DNA from: Rhodospirillaceae bacterium
GTDB taxonomy: Bacteria > Pseudomonadota > Alphaproteobacteria > Rhodospirillales_A > Casp-alpha2
Direction: 5' to 3'
Assembly (NCBI GenBank): GCA_003488105.1
Contig: DNMS01000075.1
Location: forward strand, 1,377-10,398
Length of the DNA stretch: 9,022 nucleotides
Position 1 is the stretch's first letter. The number at the start of each line of letters is the position of its first letter. Positions 1 through 7,060 of this stretch are shown piece by piece. The notes below the pieces were generated by a model. It made no database searches, had not been told where the DNA came from, and saw only the letters and a list, made by a program, of their open reading frames with translations. The position numbers and the translations under genes are program-made.

Positions 1-2
1 AG

Positions 3-98
3 CACGGCAAGACCTTGTCGTTCCTGTTGCTGGGTGAGATCGAGGTCACGGTGCCGCGAAGCTGCGTGCCGGCGGGGTCGCGCTATCTGGGTGACTGA
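3..98 (+). CDS. C-terminal tail of an unidentified protein (5' end outside window)
   Basis: An open frame enters from the left edge and ends at TGA 96-98, giving about 31 residues that finish with SRYLGD. Nearly every codon ends in G or C, as in the real genes here, which supports genuine coding. I do not recognise the family from this tail. Its end overlaps the converging LysR-type gene by 16 bp, so the two genes are tail to tail with no room for a terminator. It could be a chance open frame, but codon bias and the tail-to-tail layout favour a real gene. Confidence 0.5.
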   Translation, partial: HGKTLSFLLLGEIEVTVPRSCVPAGSRYLGD

Positions 99-1066
99 TC
101 CAGATTTATGGCGGCTGCCGCGTCTAGCCCGCCATTAAGGAATTCCGCGTTGTCCTCAATCAGCGTTTTCAGGAAATTGTGCACGTTGCGGATGCGCGGG
201 ATGTGTTCCAGATCGTCGTGGATGCTGAGCCAGAAATCCCGCTTCACGCACAGCCGGTCCGCCAGCACCCGTTCCAGGCGCGGATCCTGATCGGCGACGA
301 AGGTCGGCTGCATGGAAATGCCCATGCCCGCCGCCGCCGCGTGATACTGGGCGACCAGGCTGGTCGACCGGAACACGATGTTCTGGTCACGCAGCACATC
401 CGACATCCACCGCACCGCCGGGATCGCCACCAGTTCGTCGATATAGTCGATGAACCGATGATTTTTCAGGTCTACGATCGTCTGCGGGCGGCCGTAGCGG
501 TCCAGGTAGTCCTTGGACGCGTAGAGGAACAACGCGAACTCGCCGATCTTTTCGCTGGTGATGCGATGGCCGCTGGGTCGCGGAAAGCTGATCAGAACAT
601 CGGCCTCGCGCTTCGACAGATTGACCCAATGGGAGGCCGTGACCAGTTCCACGTTGATCGACGGATGTTGCTCGTACAGCCCCAGCATGCGCGGCGCCAG
701 GTACAGGCTGCCGAGGGCCTCCATGGTCGCGACGCGGATGGTGCCGCTGACTTCGGCCGTCTCGCCGCTAAAGGTCGCGGCGATCTGGGCGACATGGGCC
801 TCGATGCCCTCGGCCTCGCGCAACAGGTCTTCGCCCCGGTCGGTCAGCAGGAAGCCGCCCGGGGTGCGCTCGAACAGCTTGGCGCCCAGCGCCGCCTCCA
901 GCGTCTTGATCCGCCGCCCGACGGTGGAATGGGTCAGCGACAATGAGCGCGCCGCATGGCTGAGCGAGCGGTGACGCACCAGGGCCAGGAACAACGCGAT
1001 GTCGTCCCAATCGAAGCGGGACAACTCCGAGGCATAGGCGCGCGGTTTAGGTGCCTGCTTGGTCAC
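83..1066 (-). CDS. LysR-type transcriptional regulator
   Basis: A 327-residue LysR-family DNA-binding regulator. A winged helix-turn-helix lies at about residues 19-78 (FDWDDIALFLALVRH, then SLTHSTVGRRIKTLE and a wing ending in LTDRGEDLL). The effector-binding domain follows at roughly 105-308. I chose GTG at 1064-1066: it has a GGAGA ribosome binding site (1075-1079) 8 nt upstream and starts 31 bp after the nitrilase stop. The upstream ATG at 1147 would overlap the nitrilase by 50 bp and add a non-homologous leader. LysR genes are usually divergent from their targets; here it is the last gene in the same direction as the nitrilase, so it is probably co-transcribed and may autoregulate the operon. 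The target is inferred. The tail after about residue 310 is low-complexity and overlaps the converging gene. Confidence 0.9.
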   Translation of the reverse strand: MTKQAPKPRAYASELSRFDWDDIALFLALVRHRSLSHAARSLSLTHSTVGRRIKTLEAALGAKLFERTPGGFLLTDRGEDLLREAEGIEAHVAQIAATFSGETAEVSGTIRVATMEALGSLYLAPRMLGLYEQHPSINVELVTASHWVNLSKREADVLISFPRPSGHRITSEKIGEFALFLYASKDYLDRYGRPQTIVDLKNHRFIDYIDELVAIPAVRWMSDVLRDQNIVFRSTSLVAQYHAAAAGMGISMQPTFVADQDPRLERVLADRLCVKRDFWLSIHDDLEHIPRIRNVHNFLKTLIEDNAEFLNGGLDAAAAINLDQSPR

Positions 1067-1097
1067 GGAACGGTTCTCCAGGAATGACGGGAAGACT

Positions 1098-2144
1098 TTA
1101 CCCTGCCGCGGCTTCGTCCTCCAGGGCGCCGGCTTCGAGGGCCGCAAACGGCACGGCGCGCCCTTCCCCGCCGATATCGTCGAACTGGGCCGGCGCCTGG
1201 TCGCGCCGCCGCACGGTCAGCCCGAACACGTCGTAACGGTTGTAGTATCCGGACACGTCATGGAACTGTTTGGGCACGATGCAGTCGTCCAGATCAATCT
1301 GTTCGATCAGCAACTGATCCTCGTCCTTCGAACTTTCGGTGATGGCCAGGCCGCTGGGCCCCACGATCATCGACACACCTGGGGGCGATTCCTTGACGAT
1401 GCGCAGCGCATCGCCGTTGATCTGGGAAATGATCTCGTAGGCTGTGTCGTCCAGGCGCGCGGCGCAGACGATGTTGAACACCTTGCCTTCGAACGAATGG
1501 GCCGCCGCGCGGATGCGGTTGGCCGACGCCAGATCGTAGCGATCATTGGCCGACGGCTCATGGGTCGGCCATACGGGCGGATAGCTGGAAATATGAATCT
1601 GTTCGCCCTGGGCGATCAGGCTGAAGCGCGCCAGCGGGTTCGTGTTCTCGCCGCAAATCAGCGCGCCGATGCGCCCAAGCGGCGTATCGACCACACGCAG
1701 GCCCGCGCCGTCGCCGTTCGACCACACCAACTTTTCATAGAACGTGGGAACCAGCTTACGGTGATGGTTGAGGATTGAGCCGTCGGCCCCGATCAGCAGG
1801 TTGGTGTTCCAGATGCAGCCGACGCTGCGGTCCGTGGACTCGCTGATGCCGATCGACACGATCATGCCCGTGTCGCGCGCGGCCGAGCAGATCTTGAGAA
1901 TTTCCGGTCCCGGCACGCGGATCGACTGGCTGACGAACCGTTTGAACAGGTCGTGGTTATGGATCGGCGCCGCCAGTGCCGGCCACACGGGAAATCCGGG
2001 CACGAAGGATTCCGGAAAGGCGATCAACTGCACGCCTTCCGCCGCCGCCTTGTGGATGTAGTCGCAAACCTTGTCGACGGTTGCGCGGGCATCGAGGTAG
2101 ACCGGCGCCAAATGGGCCGCCGCGACCGTGATTTTCTGGTTCAT
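1098..2144 (-). CDS. Nitrilase (carbon-nitrogen hydrolase, branch 1)
   Basis: A 348-residue cytoplasmic hydrolase of the nitrilase superfamily, expected to convert a nitrile to a carboxylate plus ammonia. The catalytic triad is visible: Glu45 (IAFPESFVPG), Lys130 (HHRKLVPT) and Cys164 (ALICGENTNPLARF). The auxiliary Glu137 (YEKLVW) is also present. The FPE..PGFPVW block and HRKLVPTFYEKLVW resemble true nitrilases more than branch-2 amidases. The residue after the catalytic Cys is Gly, where classic nitrilases have Trp (CWE), so the substrate range may differ. The start has only a weak GAGA-like ribosome binding site, 17 bp after a large hairpin. It lies downstream of a complete ABC importer and its binding protein and upstream of a LysR regulator, which suggests hydrolysis of the imported compound. 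Substrate class (aliphatic, arylaceto- or cyano-amino acid) is not determinable; an amidase role is less likely. Confidence 0.92.
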   Translation of the reverse strand: MNQKITVAAAHLAPVYLDARATVDKVCDYIHKAAAEGVQLIAFPESFVPGFPVWPALAAPIHNHDLFKRFVSQSIRVPGPEILKICSAARDTGMIVSIGISESTDRSVGCIWNTNLLIGADGSILNHHRKLVPTFYEKLVWSNGDGAGLRVVDTPLGRIGALICGENTNPLARFSLIAQGEQIHISSYPPVWPTHEPSANDRYDLASANRIRAAAHSFEGKVFNIVCAARLDDTAYEIISQINGDALRIVKESPPGVSMIVGPSGLAITESSKDEDQLLIEQIDLDDCIVPKQFHDVSGYYNRYDVFGLTVRRRDQAPAQFDDIGGEGRAVPFAALEAGALEDEAAAG

Positions 2145-2161
2145 ATTCGGTCTCGTGTTGT

Positions 2162-2233
2162 CGCAAGGGTGCGCCGGCCGTCTCCCTGTGGCGCGGGGAG
2201 AAAAACGCGGGTGGAGACGGCCGGTCCCTTGCG
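2162..2233 (-). repeat. 72-bp near-perfect hairpin between binding-protein and nitrilase genes
   Basis: The outer arms 2162-2169 and 2226-2233 (CGCAAGGG / CCCTTGCG) and inner arms 2174-2185 and 2213-2224 (CCGGCCGTCTCC / GGAGACGGCCGG) pair perfectly, separated by a 4-nt versus 1-nt bulge. The loop contains a further CGCG/CGCG pairing (2192-2195 with 2206-2209). No U-tract follows the stem in the minus-strand transcript, so it is not a textbook intrinsic terminator; a T5 run lies inside the loop. It starts 25 bp after the binding-protein stop and ends 17 bp before the nitrilase ATG. Likely roles are mRNA stabilisation or processing giving more binding protein than nitrilase, a partial terminator, or a dispersed palindromic repeat. 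The role is inference. Confidence 0.8.
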
Positions 2234-2258
2234 GGGTTTCAGGTACCGCAGGCGTGGA

Positions 2259-3572
2259 CTAGAGCTTGTGCGTGCGGAAGTCGTAGCGCGGCGGTAGTTT
2301 CGCCATCAGGTCCTCGCGGGGAATGTGCTTCTTGAGGACGAACTTGGAGTCTTCGACGCGGCTCATGTAGCAGTCGATCATACCGCTGTGGTCCTCGGCG
2401 CGCAGGATCTTGGTTCCCTGCGGATGGGCCAGGGAATTCTCCATCTTCAGGCCTTCGAGCGCTTCAATCACACCGGGGGTGTCCTTATCGCTCTGCCAGC
2501 CGGAAGCCTCGATGGCGGCCTTGAGCGCGAAGAAGTTTTCGTAGCTCTGCCAGGCATGGCTTTTGGCCATGACCTTTCCGGATTTGTCGTCCTTCGCATA
2601 GACCGGATCGACGCCCATCATCTCGATGAACTTGGCGTGGTATTCGTCGTTCTTGAATTCCAGGGGCCGCGGGAAGTTCTCCAGGAAGTAGACCCCTTCG
2701 GTGGCGCCGTTGATGTCGCGGGGGTCGATCGCTTCGATCGTCCCGGACACGGAATACATCTTCATCTTTTCGTCCAGGCGCATGGACTTGGACTGCGTGT
2801 AGAACGCGACCGAGAGCGCCCCGAAGAACACCGAGAACAAGACTTCCGTTTCTTCCGGAATGCGCGCCAGGTAGGGCACCAGGTCCTTGGTGCCGAGCGG
2901 CACGGCGATCGGGTCGTTGACCTTGCCGCCGGCGGCTTCGATCAGCTTGCGGTGTTCCTGGTGATGGCTGTGGCCCCAGGCATAATCGGGGAAGATCATG
3001 GTCCAGTTCTTGCCCAGGTTTTCCATCGCCCAGGGCACCCCGGCAGCGGCCAGGGCATAGGTGTCGGTGCCCGTACGGAAGCTGTAGCGCGAGCCCTTGG
3101 AGCCCGTCGCCTCGGTCGCCTCACCGGCCGAGAAATAGGGCGTCTTCAATTCCGTCGCGATGGGGATCGAGGCCAGCATGATGCCCGAGTGGACGGAGCC
3201 GACGACGAACGATGCCTTCTGCCGCTGGATCAGCGAGCGCAGCTTGCGCGCACCTGCGGCCGGGTTCGATTCCGTGTCGGCGACGGCCAGTTCGACCTTG
3301 CGCCCGGCGATGCCGCCGCCTTCGTTGATCACCTTGACCGCGGCCTGGGCGCATTTGTCATGCCAGTAGCCCCAGGACGAAAACCCGCCGGTCAGTTCGC
3401 ACTGATGGCCGATCACGATGGGGCCCGATGCCTTGGCGAAGGCGTTATGGGTGATGCCGAAATAAGCCGTCGTCGCGGCGGCACCCCCCGCCAGGGCGGT
3501 CTGCAGGAAGGATCGCCGGGTCTGGCCCGAACGGGGCGCCTTGGCCGGCTTCGATTTCACGTCTTTGGTCAT
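2259..3572 (-). CDS. Tat-exported ABC transporter substrate-binding protein (Peripla_BP_6 / Leu-Ile-Val-binding type)
   Basis: A 437-residue periplasmic ligand-binding protein. The N-terminus carries a twin-arginine signal (TRRSFLQ, residues 18-24) with a hydrophobic stretch to about 43 and likely cleavage after AFA46. The mature part begins with a type I periplasmic-binding fold (PIVIGHQCELTGG, VINEGGGIAGRKVELAVAD), typical of branched-chain amino acid, amide and urea binding proteins. ATG at 3570-3572 has TGGAGA at 3580-3585, 7 nt upstream. It follows the LivF-type ATPase by 61 bp and precedes the nitrilase, so it should define specificity for this importer. Oddities are two cysteines (Cys58, Cys74) near the N-terminus and a histidine cluster HSHHQEH at 201-207, just after the family's DYAWG motif. 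The ligand is unknown; a nitrile, amide or amino-acid-like compound is inferred from context. Confidence 0.92.
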   Translation of the reverse strand: MTKDVKSKPAKAPRSGQTRRSFLQTALAGGAAATTAYFGITHNAFAKASGPIVIGHQCELTGGFSSWGYWHDKCAQAAVKVINEGGGIAGRKVELAVADTESNPAAGARKLRSLIQRQKASFVVGSVHSGIMLASIPIATELKTPYFSAGEATEATGSKGSRYSFRTGTDTYALAAAGVPWAMENLGKNWTMIFPDYAWGHSHHQEHRKLIEAAGGKVNDPIAVPLGTKDLVPYLARIPEETEVLFSVFFGALSVAFYTQSKSMRLDEKMKMYSVSGTIEAIDPRDINGATEGVYFLENFPRPLEFKNDEYHAKFIEMMGVDPVYAKDDKSGKVMAKSHAWQSYENFFALKAAIEASGWQSDKDTPGVIEALEGLKMENSLAHPQGTKILRAEDHSGMIDCYMSRVEDSKFVLKKHIPREDLMAKLPPRYDFRTHKL

Positions 3573-3633
3573 TGTTCTGTCTCCAGCTGGGTTGTGACGG
3601 ATCGTCGTGAAGCCCCGCCTTCATCGGCGGTTG

Positions 3634-4338
3634 TTAAACGGTGACCCCGAGATATCGGTGCAGGGTCTCCTTATCGTCTTTAAGGTCCTGGGCGGCGGCC
3701 TGATGCACGACGGCCCCCTTCTCCATGATGTAGATGCGCGAGCACAGGCGAAGCGCCGTCTTGATGTTCTGCTCAACCAGCAGGATCGACATGCCGGCGT
3801 CGTTGACCGCCTTGATCTCGCGGCGAATGTCCTGGACCAGGATCGGCATGATGCCCTCGGTCGGCTCGTCCAGGATCAGCAGCCTGGGCTGCATGACGAG
3901 GCATCGCGCGATGGCGAGCATCTGCTGCTCGCCGCCGGACAGCGTTCCGCCGGGCTGGCTCAGGCGTTCCTTGAGGCGGGGAAAACGGTCGAACACGTAA
4001 TCAAAGACCTGCGACGGCGGCGTCTTGGTCAGGCCGATCTCCAGATTCTCCTTCACGGACAGCGAGGGGAAGATGCCCCGCCCCTGCGGCACATAACCGA
4101 TCCCGGTGCCGGGAATGGTATGCGGTGCGATATCGGTCAGGTTGCGGCCGTCGAACATGATCTCGCCGCCGGTCGCCTTGACCAGGCCCATGATGGTTTT
4201 CAGTGTCGTCGTTTTGCCCACGCCGTTGCGGCCCAGGAGCCCGACCGCTTCGCCGGATTGCACCTGCAGCGACGTCCCTTGCAGGACGTGGACCTTGCCG
4301 TAATGGGCGTGGACGGCGTTCAGCTCAAGCATCGTCAT
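3634..4338 (-). CDS. livF: LivF-type ABC transporter ATP-binding protein
   Basis: A 234-residue nucleotide-binding subunit of a branched-chain-amino-acid-type (HAAT) importer, acting at the inner membrane face. It shows Walker A GRNGVGKT (36-43), Q-loop YVPQGRGIFP (around Gln85), signature LSGGEQQ (133-139), Walker B LLILDEPTEGI (153-163) and the LivF-style VEQN (188-191), with Gln at the switch position as usual in LivF. Its start overlaps the end of the LivG-type gene. ATG at 4338 and ATG at 4332 are both possible; the GGGGG at 4339-4343 is better spaced for the latter. The LivF name is by family; substrate need not be leucine. It pairs with the upstream LivG-type subunit to energise the two permeases. 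Confidence 0.93.
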   Translation of the reverse strand: MTMLELNAVHAHYGKVHVLQGTSLQVQSGEAVGLLGRNGVGKTTTLKTIMGLVKATGGEIMFDGRNLTDIAPHTIPGTGIGYVPQGRGIFPSLSVKENLEIGLTKTPPSQVFDYVFDRFPRLKERLSQPGGTLSGGEQQMLAIARCLVMQPRLLILDEPTEGIMPILVQDIRREIKAVNDAGMSILLVEQNIKTALRLCSRIYIMEKGAVVHQAAAQDLKDDKETLHRYLGVTV

Positions 4339-5077
4339 CCCCCAGGTAGGCCGCGCGCACGTCGGCGTTTTCGGAAATCTCGGCCGGCGTGCCGCGCGCC
4401 AGCACGGTGCCCAGCGCCATGACGATGATGTCGTCGGAAATGTCGAACACGACCTCGATGTCGTGTTCGATGATCACGATGTCGATGCGCTTGGACAGTT
4501 CACGGATTTTTTCGACGGTACGTTCCGTCTCGGCCGGGCTCATGCCCGCCATCGGCTCGTCCAGCAGCAGCAGTTTTGGTTCGGTCGCCAGCGCGATGCC
4601 GATTTCCAGCAGCGCCACGTCACCGTAGGACAGGTTGGCGGCCTCCTGCCCGGCCAGATGGGTCAGCTGCAGTTCCTCAAGCAAGGCATCCGCACGCTCG
4701 TTCGCCGCCCGGCAGGCCTTCAGGCCGGTGAACGGCCGGAACACGCCGATGCGGGATTGCGCCGCGATCCACAGATTCTCGCGCACGGTCATCCCGTGAA
4801 ACACGCTTTTGATCTGCAGGGTGCGCGCCAGGCCCAGGCGGCTGATCTCATGCACGGAGCAGTCCGTGATGTCCTTGCCCAGGAAACGGATGCTCCCGGC
4901 CGATGGGGTCAGAATGCCGGTGACGACATTGAACAGCGTCGTCTTGCCCGCCCCGTTGGGGCCGATGACCGCCGTCAGCTTGCCGCTGTCGACCGTGGCA
5001 TGGACGCCGCCCAATGCGGCCAATCCGCCAAAATGTTTCTCGATGCCGTCGATTTCCAGGATCGGGGTCGCGGTCAT
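4325..5077 (-). CDS. livG: LivG-type ABC transporter ATP-binding protein
   Basis: A 250-residue ATPase subunit of the same importer. It has Walker A GPNGAGKT (39-46), Q-loop RTLQ (86-89), signature LSYGDVALLEI (149-159), Walker B LLLLDEPMAGMS (169-180), H-loop His205 (IIEHD) and the C-terminal LivG-like extension ending in AYLGDDDA. I placed the start at 5077: it has GGGGAGGA (5084-5091) 6 nt upstream and overlaps the LivM-type stop as ATGA. A longer frame to 5155 would add a non-homologous leader buried in the permease gene. The signature is less canonical than usual, with Asp-Val where LSYGQQ or LSGGQ is common, and Met replaces Thr in DEPTAG; the catalytic residues remain. Confidence 0.93.
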   Translation of the reverse strand: MTATPILEIDGIEKHFGGLAALGGVHATVDSGKLTAVIGPNGAGKTTLFNVVTGILTPSAGSIRFLGKDITDCSVHEISRLGLARTLQIKSVFHGMTVRENLWIAAQSRIGVFRPFTGLKACRAANERADALLEELQLTHLAGQEAANLSYGDVALLEIGIALATEPKLLLLDEPMAGMSPAETERTVEKIRELSKRIDIVIIEHDIEVVFDISDDIIVMALGTVLARGTPAEISENADVRAAYLGDDDA

Positions 5078-6087
5078 GGCTTGTCCTCCCCTTTCGCATC
5101 GGTACTGGGTGGGGGCGCTTCCGGGCGCGCGATGCGGCGGACCAGGGCCTGCCACAGACCGCCCAGACCCTTGGGCGCGAAGATCACGACCAGGATGACG
5201 ATGATGCCGACCAGGATCAGATAGTGTTCCCAGGCGTGGGACAGTTCCTCGCGCAGGACGATCAGCAGCGACGTCCCGACGATGGGACCGAGCAGCGTGC
5301 CCGCCCCGCCGATGATGGCCCAGACAACGGCCTCACCCGACACGTGATAGAACATGTAGGAGGCCGAGGCGTAGCGGCCGAAGAAGGCGAACAGCGCCCC
5401 CGCGATCCCGGCGATGAAGCCGGCGATGACAAAGGCGGTCAGGCGGATCAGATAAACGTTGAGCCCGATCAGCGCGGCACGGTGGTCGTTTTCCTTGACC
5501 GCGCGAAAGGCCGAGCCGAGCGGGCTTTTCAGGATCACCCCCATCAGCGCATAGCAGATTCCGACGACGGCGATGATGAAGTAGTACTGCACCGTCGGGT
5601 CGGTCAGTGACAATTCCCAATCGCCGATGCTGACGATCGGCGGCATGGTGAACGACAGGCCGTCGTCGCCGCCGGTCAGCGGCTTCCACGACAGGGCCGC
5701 GAAATAGAAGATCAGCGAGAACACGACGGTGATGATCGCGAAATAATGCCAGGTCAGACGCACGGCAAGCGCCCCCGCGACCAGGGCCATGGCCGTTGCC
5801 ATGACGACGCCGAGCCCGAAGGCGGGCCAGAAGCCCAGCCCCAGCTTGGCCACGCCGATGGCGACCCCGTACATGCCCATGCCGAAGAACAGGGCCTGGC
5901 CGAAGGACAGCAGGCCGACATAGCCGAACAGCAGGTTGACGCTGGCCGCCAGCAACGACCAGATCAGCATCTCGGCATAGATGTCGACCCAGAAGCTGTC
6001 GACCAGGAGCGGCAGGAACCACGGCGCCGTGAGGGTCAGCAGGGCCACCACGACAAACCCCAGGCGATTGATTGCCGCCGCCGTCAT
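5074..6087 (-). CDS. livM: LivM-type ABC transporter permease
   Basis: A 337-residue inner-membrane permease with about eight to ten hydrophobic segments spread from residue 8 to 305. Family landmarks are NLLFGYVGLLSFGQALFFGM (51-70), the ATPase-coupling loop LKSPLGSAFRAVKENDHRAA (186-205), and the glycine-rich IIGGAGTLLGP near 258-268. A charged, proline-rich C-terminus ends in KGEDKP. The start at 6087 overlaps the LivH-type stop by 4 bp (ATGA), with a GGGG stretch about 9 nt upstream. A much longer frame running to 7020 is an artefact: its extra N-terminal part is an out-of-frame reading of the LivH-type gene. With LivH it forms the heterodimeric translocation pore. Confidence 0.93.
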   Translation of the reverse strand: MTAAAINRLGFVVVALLTLTAPWFLPLLVDSFWVDIYAEMLIWSLLAASVNLLFGYVGLLSFGQALFFGMGMYGVAIGVAKLGLGFWPAFGLGVVMATAMALVAGALAVRLTWHYFAIITVVFSLIFYFAALSWKPLTGGDDGLSFTMPPIVSIGDWELSLTDPTVQYYFIIAVVGICYALMGVILKSPLGSAFRAVKENDHRAALIGLNVYLIRLTAFVIAGFIAGIAGALFAFFGRYASASYMFYHVSGEAVVWAIIGGAGTLLGPIVGTSLLIVLREELSHAWEHYLILVGIIVILVVIFAPKGLGGLWQALVRRIARPEAPPPSTDAKGEDKP

Positions 6088-6941
6088 CGGGTCGACCCCG
6101 AGAAAATACCGTGCGGACGGACCAACAGAACGGCGCTCATCAGGCAGAGCGAGCCGATGCGGGCCAGGGTCGGGTCCACGAAGCTGGCCATCACCCCTTC
6201 GAAGAAGGCGAGCATGACCGCCGCCGCGACCGTGCCCTCCAGATTGCCGAGGCCGCCGATGATGACGGCCATGAAGCAGAACGGCAGGATATCGACACCG
6301 GCCTGGAAATCGACGGTGGTGATCGGGCCGGCGACGACGCCGCCGAGGGACGCCATGGCGAAGCCGATGGCGAAGGTCACCATGTAGACACGGCGGGCCG
6401 GGATGCCCATGGCCGTTGCCGTTTCCGGGTCGAAGCGCACGGCGCGCATCCAGGTGCCCAGCTTGGTGCGGTGCAGGAACAGGAAGAAACAGCCGATGGC
6501 GGCGATCGACAACAGGGCCGCGAACAGGCGGTAGACTTCGTATTCCAGGCCGAACAGCGGCACCGTTTCCTCGATGGGGGCGGTCAGGCGGGCCGGCGTC
6601 GCGCCGAAGGTCGCCCGCACGCTTTCCTGCAGGATGATCGACAACCCGAAGGTCGCGACGATGGACAACGCCGCCGCGTTCTTGATCGGTTGGATCACCG
6701 TGTATTCGATCACGGCGCCGATGGCGAAGCCCAGGATCGGCACGATGGCGAATGCCAGCCAATAGTTGCCCGTTGTATCGAACACGAACCAAGCCAGCAC
6801 TGTGCCGACCATGAAGAAGTCGCCGTGCGCGATGTTGATGATGTCGAGAAGCCCGAAGATGATCGACAGCCCCAGGGCGATCAGTGCGATGATCAACCCC
6901 CAAACGATGCCGTTCATCCCAAGTGCGATGACAAGTTCCAT
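6084..6941 (-). CDS. livH: LivH-type ABC transporter permease
   Basis: A 285-residue inner-membrane permease, first gene of the transporter block. It shows the LivH landmarks ALGLSIIFGLLDIINIAHGD (22-41), TKLGTWMRAVRFDPETATAM (159-178, coupling loop), GIPARRVYMVTFAIGFAMAS (179-198), and IIGGLGNLEGT (227-237). ATG at 6939-6941 is preceded by AAGGGGG (6952-6958) at 10-nt spacing. Its stop overlaps the LivM-type start, so translation is probably coupled. The 245-bp upstream gap contains dyads that could control the whole operon. Name is by family, substrate unknown. Confidence 0.93.
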   Translation of the reverse strand: MELVIALGMNGIVWGLIIALIALGLSIIFGLLDIINIAHGDFFMVGTVLAWFVFDTTGNYWLAFAIVPILGFAIGAVIEYTVIQPIKNAAALSIVATFGLSIILQESVRATFGATPARLTAPIEETVPLFGLEYEVYRLFAALLSIAAIGCFFLFLHRTKLGTWMRAVRFDPETATAMGIPARRVYMVTFAIGFAMASLGGVVAGPITTVDFQAGVDILPFCFMAVIIGGLGNLEGTVAAAVMLAFFEGVMASFVDPTLARIGSLCLMSAVLLVRPHGIFSGSTR

Positions 6942-6962
6942 GGCGTGTTGGCCCCCTTGTGA

Positions 6963-6998
6963 GCACCCGTTTTTTGGTGCGTGTTACGGAAACGGTGC
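6963..6998 (-). promoter_or_regulatory. livH leader with two mutually exclusive hairpins
   Basis: In the minus-strand transcript, the segment from 6967 down to 6963 (GGTGC) can pair locally with GCACC at 6980-6976 (8-nt loop). Alternatively, AAACGGGTGC (6972-6963) can pair with GCACCGTTT (6998-6990), a 9-bp stem with one bulged G. The two cannot form together. The structure ends 4 nt before the livH ribosome binding site (6952-6958). A role in RNA-level control is inference; no known riboswitch class was recognised. Confidence 0.4.
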
Positions 6999-7026
6999 CT
7001 TGAATTAATTTGAACGGCAATTCGAA

Positions 7027-7052
7027 ATTTTTGCACGTATCTGTGCAAAAAT
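7027..7052. promoter_or_regulatory. Operator-like dyad upstream of livH
   Basis: This is a perfect 10-bp inverted repeat, ATTTTTGCAC-N6-GTGCAAAAAT, in an AT-rich island 85-111 bp before the livH start. Because the centre falls between two bases, it does not fit a symmetric LysR T-N11-A box. TGCAC-N6-GTGCA is one base shorter than the TGCAC-N7-GTGCA spacing of NtrC sites. CRP/FNR-, GntR- or TetR-type geometry fits better. A weak promoter, -35 TTGCAC (7043-7048) and -10 TCGAAT (7020-7025), would place the dyad over the -35 and spacer, as expected for repression. The regulator is unknown. Confidence 0.6.
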
Positions 7053-7060
7053 AATCAGAT

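Noticed and set aside
3615..3630. Terminator between the LivF-type gene and the binding-protein gene
   Set aside because: Only a 5-bp stem (CCGCC/GGCGG) with no U-tract; the two genes are most likely co-transcribed.
2325..3644. 439-residue plus-strand open frame
   Set aside because: It is antisense to the binding-protein gene, matches no family I recognise, and arises from the GC-rich codon pattern.
6986..6999. Sigma-54 promoter before livH (GGCAC at the -24 position)
   Set aside because: The -12 element reads CCGTA, lacking the required GC, and the nearby dyad has the wrong spacing for NtrC.
6088..7020. N-terminal extension of the LivM-type permease giving a 648-residue protein
   Set aside because: The extension is an arginine- and histidine-rich out-of-frame reading of the intact LivH-type gene; the ATG at 6087 with the 4-bp ATGA overlap is the real start.
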